In this document: one piece after another, positions 61,967-64,000 of the stretch
Numbering within the stretch: the first letter of the stretch is position 1
Layout: each line of letters starts with the position of its first letter
DNA from: Sphingomonas palmae
Lineage (GTDB): Bacteria > Pseudomonadota > Alphaproteobacteria > Sphingomonadales > Sphingomonadaceae
Assembly (NCBI RefSeq): GCF_900109565.1
Contig: NZ_FNZZ01000002.1
Span: forward strand, 372,001 to 436,000
Reading direction: 5' to 3'
Length of the DNA: 64,000 bases
The notes under the pieces: model-generated
Seen by the model: only the letters and a program-made list of their open reading frames with translations
Database searches by the model: none
Told to the model about the DNA's origin: nothing
Program-made: the position numbers and the translations under genes

Positions 61967-62263
61967 TGTATAACTCTCCTCACAGAGAGCACGCGCGGCG
62001 TTGGGACCGCGTGGCCCGTCGACCGCGCTGCAGCAAATGGCGGCGGGCGTCAACCGCCGAGCGCACGGGTTGCTCCGCGCAGACCCGAGGCGCGCGCACG
62101 CTCCGTCCGCCACGGATACCGCCCTGCCGCAGCGCGCAACATCGTTAACGCGGCGGCAGGAAAGTACCGCCTACGCCACTCGTTCGAGCGGAGTGTAGGT
62201 AGCGTGCGTAGCGGAAGAATGATGGCCGAGATCCGGCACGCAGGTGCCGCCTGCGCCACGCCA
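61967..62263. other. Divergent intergenic region between serC and the extensin-like gene
   Basis: About 297 bases that must hold the serC promoter. I looked for a serine-type attenuator: an open frame from an ATG near 62131 (minus) ends near 62051 but has only one Ser codon, and no hairpin with a T-run follows. No promoter boxes are convincing. Confidence 0.35.
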
Positions 62264-62923
62264 ATGCGAAACTCAAAGTTTCGCAGACAGACGTTCGCGG
62301 CCGTCTCGCTGCTGCTCGCGCTCGCCGCCTGCGGGCGTACCGAGCGCCCCGCGACCGCGCCGCGCATCACCGAGGCGCCGAGCGTGCGCGAGACGCAGCG
62401 CTGCTTCGCCGACCTGCGCGCGATGGGCGTCGATTTTCAGCCGCTGCCCGACCGCCAGACCGGACCGGGCTGCGGACTGACCGGCACGGTCAAGCTGCTC
62501 GACATCGGCGTGCCGACCGCGAACCTGGGCGCGGTCCGCTGCGGCGAGGCGCGCGCGTTCGCGGCCTGGGCGCGCAACGGCGTCGCGCCGGCGGCGTACC
62601 AGATTCTTGGCTCCGAACTGTCGCGCATCGTCAGCATGGGCAGCTACGCCTGCCGCAACACCGTCGGCACGCGAGGTCCGGCGCGCCGGTCGGGGCACGC
62701 GATCGCCAACGCGATTGACGTCGCGACCTTCGAGTTGAAGGACGGGCGCCGCGTCAGCATCCAGCACGACTGGAACTCGCCCGACGCCGACGTGCGCCGG
62801 TTCCTGCAGACGATCCACACCAGCGCGTGTCGGCGCTTCGGGACCGTCTTGTCGCCCGACTACAATGCCGCGCATCACGATCACCTGCATTTGGAGGACG
62901 ATCGCACCAGCTTCTGCCGCTAG
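62264..62923 (+). CDS. Extensin-like family lipoprotein
   Basis: 219-residue protein with a lipoprotein signal (VSLLLALAACG, lipobox LAAC), so probably anchored in the outer membrane. The domain reads CFADLRAMGVDFQPLPDRQTGPGCGLTGTVKL, SELSRIVSMGSYACRN, RSGHAIANAIDVATF and HHDHLHLED, the extensin-like C-terminal family. Its His/Asp pattern (SGHAxxxAID and HDHLHLE) is that of LAS-type peptidoglycan peptidases, so wall cutting is possible. Start: ATG at 62264 gives a proper signal; ATGs at 62219 and 62222 would add about 14 residues. Confidence 0.82.
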   Translation: MRNSKFRRQTFAAVSLLLALAACGRTERPATAPRITEAPSVRETQRCFADLRAMGVDFQPLPDRQTGPGCGLTGTVKLLDIGVPTANLGAVRCGEARAFAAWARNGVAPAAYQILGSELSRIVSMGSYACRNTVGTRGPARRSGHAIANAIDVATFELKDGRRVSIQHDWNSPDADVRRFLQTIHTSACRRFGTVLSPDYNAAHHDHLHLEDDRTSFCR

Positions 62924-62964
62924 CGCGTCTTGCAGCCGTCACGCGCGCGGCTTATCGCCTGCGA

Positions 62965-63852
62965 ATGACAGAAACCCGCGTACCAAGCCGCGTCTTCCCG
63001 CGCGCCAAGCAGGATGCCGACGCTGCCCGTCAGAGCATCTCCACTCCGCAGACCGAGAGCCCGGCGTACAAGCTGGCGTTCCAGGATATGGACTTCCTCG
63101 TGCGCGAGGATTTGCGCCCGGTCCGTTTTCAGCTCGAACTCCTGAAGACACAGCTGATCCTGGAGGAAGCACATATCGGCTCGACCTTCGTCTTCTACGG
63201 CTCGGCACGCATTCCCGAGCCTGCCAAGGCGCAGGCGCTGCTCGATCTCGCGACCGACGAGAACAGCCGCCGCATTGCCGAGAGCCTGGTCGCCAAGTCG
63301 AAATATTACGACATGGCGCGCGAGCTGGCGCAGCTGTGCTCCAACTTCCCGCGTGACGAGGCGGGCAAGCGCCACTTCGTCGTCTGCTCGGGCGGCGGTC
63401 CGTCGATCATGGAAGCCGCTAACCGCGGTGCGACCGACGTGCACGCCGAATCGATCGGATTGAACATCGTCCTGCCGCACGAACAGGCGCCCAACCCGTA
63501 CGTGACGCCGTCCTTGTCGACACAGTTCCACTATTTCGCGCTGCGCAAGATGCACTTCCTGCTCCACGCGCGCGCGCTGGCGGCCTTCCCGGGCGGGTTC
63601 GGCACGTTCGACGAACTGTTCGAGCTGCTGACGCTGATCCAGACCGGCAAGATCGAGCCGATGCCGGTGCTGCTGTTCGGACGCGAATTCTGGGAGCGGG
63701 TCGTCAATTTCGACGCGCTAGTCGAGGAGGGCGTGGTGTCCGAACGCGATCTGGGCATCTTCCGCTACGTCGAGAGCGCGGCCGAGGGCTGGGCAGTGGT
63801 GCAGGACTTCTACCGCGAGCGGCAGGAAAAGACGCCGCAGCCGCCGCGCTGA
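62965..63852 (+). CDS. LOG family protein (TIGR00730 type)
   Basis: 295-residue protein of the LOG/lysine-decarboxylase-like fold. The signature PGGFGTFDELFELLTLIQTGKI is clear, with STFVFYGSARIPEP and VVCSGGGPSIMEAANRGA before it. LOG proteins release free cytokinin-type bases from nucleotide monophosphates; bacterial members may be nucleotide 5'-monophosphate phosphoribohydrolases (PpnN-like). About 60 extra N-terminal residues are seen. ATG at 62965; 41 bases after the extensin-like gene. Confidence 0.9.
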   Translation: MTETRVPSRVFPRAKQDADAARQSISTPQTESPAYKLAFQDMDFLVREDLRPVRFQLELLKTQLILEEAHIGSTFVFYGSARIPEPAKAQALLDLATDENSRRIAESLVAKSKYYDMARELAQLCSNFPRDEAGKRHFVVCSGGGPSIMEAANRGATDVHAESIGLNIVLPHEQAPNPYVTPSLSTQFHYFALRKMHFLLHARALAAFPGGFGTFDELFELLTLIQTGKIEPMPVLLFGREFWERVVNFDALVEEGVVSERDLGIFRYVESAAEGWAVVQDFYRERQEKTPQPPR

Positions 63853-63865
63853 CGCGCGCTCGCGT

Positions 63866-63897
63866 GACCTGCCGCTCGCTCGAAGCGGCGGCAGGTC
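63866..63897. terminator. Hairpin after the LOG-family gene
   Basis: GACCTGCCGC paired with GCGGCAGGTC, 10 bp, loop of 12 bases, no strong T-run. It separates convergent genes. Confidence 0.45.
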
Positions 63898-63913
63898 GCT
63901 CGTTTGATCAATG

Positions 63914-64000
63914 CTAGCGAGCCGGGCGGACCTGATCGAACGTGGTTTGCGTCGATAGCGTGCCCGACTTGCCCATCAGCGATCCCGCGGTGCGGCTCGA
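63914..64000 (-). CDS. 3' end of an unidentified gene (partial, right edge)
   Basis: On the minus strand a frame open from the window edge ends with TAG at 63914-63916 and encodes 28 residues ending GTLSTQTTFDQVRPAR. The sequence is protein-like but too short to name. Its position, convergent with the LOG gene behind a hairpin, makes a real gene likely. Confidence 0.35.
   Translation of the reverse strand, partial: SSRTAGSLMGKSGTLSTQTTFDQVRPAR

Noticed and set aside
61967..62222. serC leader attenuator
   Set aside because: Such a leader is known in alphaproteobacteria, but no Ser-rich leader peptide or hairpin with T-run is visible upstream of this serC.

Overview
This window reads as a chromosomal segment of an alphaproteobacterium, most likely a sphingomonad (Sphingomonas or a near relative). 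The reasons are high G+C with G/C-rich third codon positions, frequent GTG and TTG starts, a GAAC-N7-GAAC LexA box, GGAAC-N16/17-CGTT (EcfG-type) promoters, CpdR, SapC-family and CC_3452-like proteins, and FabI and AlaC proteins of the expected type. The taxonomic call is an inference; there is no rRNA in the window. I see no prophage, insertion sequence, CRISPR array or replication origin.

Layout. 1-3.5 kb: a DEAD-box helicase cut by the left edge, a secreted chymotrypsin-fold protease, and a 47-aa membrane peptide behind a stress-type promoter. 3.5-7.3 kb: a minus-strand branched-chain 2-oxoacid dehydrogenase operon (E1 alpha, E1 beta, E2). 7.6-14.6 kb: the SOS-controlled mutasome imuA-imuB-dnaE2 with an intact LexA box; ImuB carries an unusually large internal insertion. 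14.7-21.6 kb: a hybrid histidine kinase, a TetR regulator and a run of small, mostly unnamed genes (a possible ATT-start gene, a membrane-anchored LuxR-type regulator, a JAB/RadC-like protein). 21.6-25 kb: a secreted protein, an FAD-linked dehydrogenase, a SapC-family protein and a cytochrome b561. 25.05-25.19 kb: a compact small RNA candidate with its own promoter, a CCTCCTCCC motif and an intrinsic terminator.

25.2-34 kb: N-formylglutamate amidohydrolase divergent from cpdR, tRNA-Val(GAC), an S9 peptidase, a RhlE-type helicase, an AI-2E-type permease, DUF1289, a GST, a dienelactone hydrolase and clpS. 33.7-37.6 kb: a polyhydroxyalkanoate locus (phasin and class I synthase) with a strong promoter-operator inverted repeat before the phasin gene, divergent from alaC. 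37.6-46.7 kb: a TSUP permease, a thioesterase, an HxlR regulator with a palindromic operator candidate, a CC_3452-like protein, the bifunctional (p)ppGpp enzyme, a DUF885 protein, an M48 protease and a glycosyltransferase. 46.7-50.1 kb: a translationally coupled ATP-grasp/alpha-E fusion and transglutaminase pair. 50.2-54.6 kb: a coupled series dnaJ-like, yihY-like, fabI, GNAT, aroC. 54.7-55.2 kb: a Thr/Ser/Met-rich secreted protein behind a second stress-type promoter.

55.2-62 kb, all on the minus strand: serC, serA, a DUF559 nuclease-like gene, hisZ, a TonB-domain protein and purA. The DUF559 gene starts in a REP-like hairpin and ends in a three-way-junction palindrome, and two more REP hairpins lie between serC and serA, so it looks like a small cassette that entered an amino-acid/nucleotide biosynthesis cluster. 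62.2-64 kb: an extensin-like lipoprotein, a LOG-family protein and the 3' end of an unidentified gene.

Themes are stress and mutagenesis control (LexA, EcfG-type promoters, (p)ppGpp, ClpS, CpdR), carbon storage (PHA) and core biosynthesis. The least explained items are the sRNA, the ImuB insertion, the REP-framed DUF559 gene, the phasin operator and the ATT-start gene.
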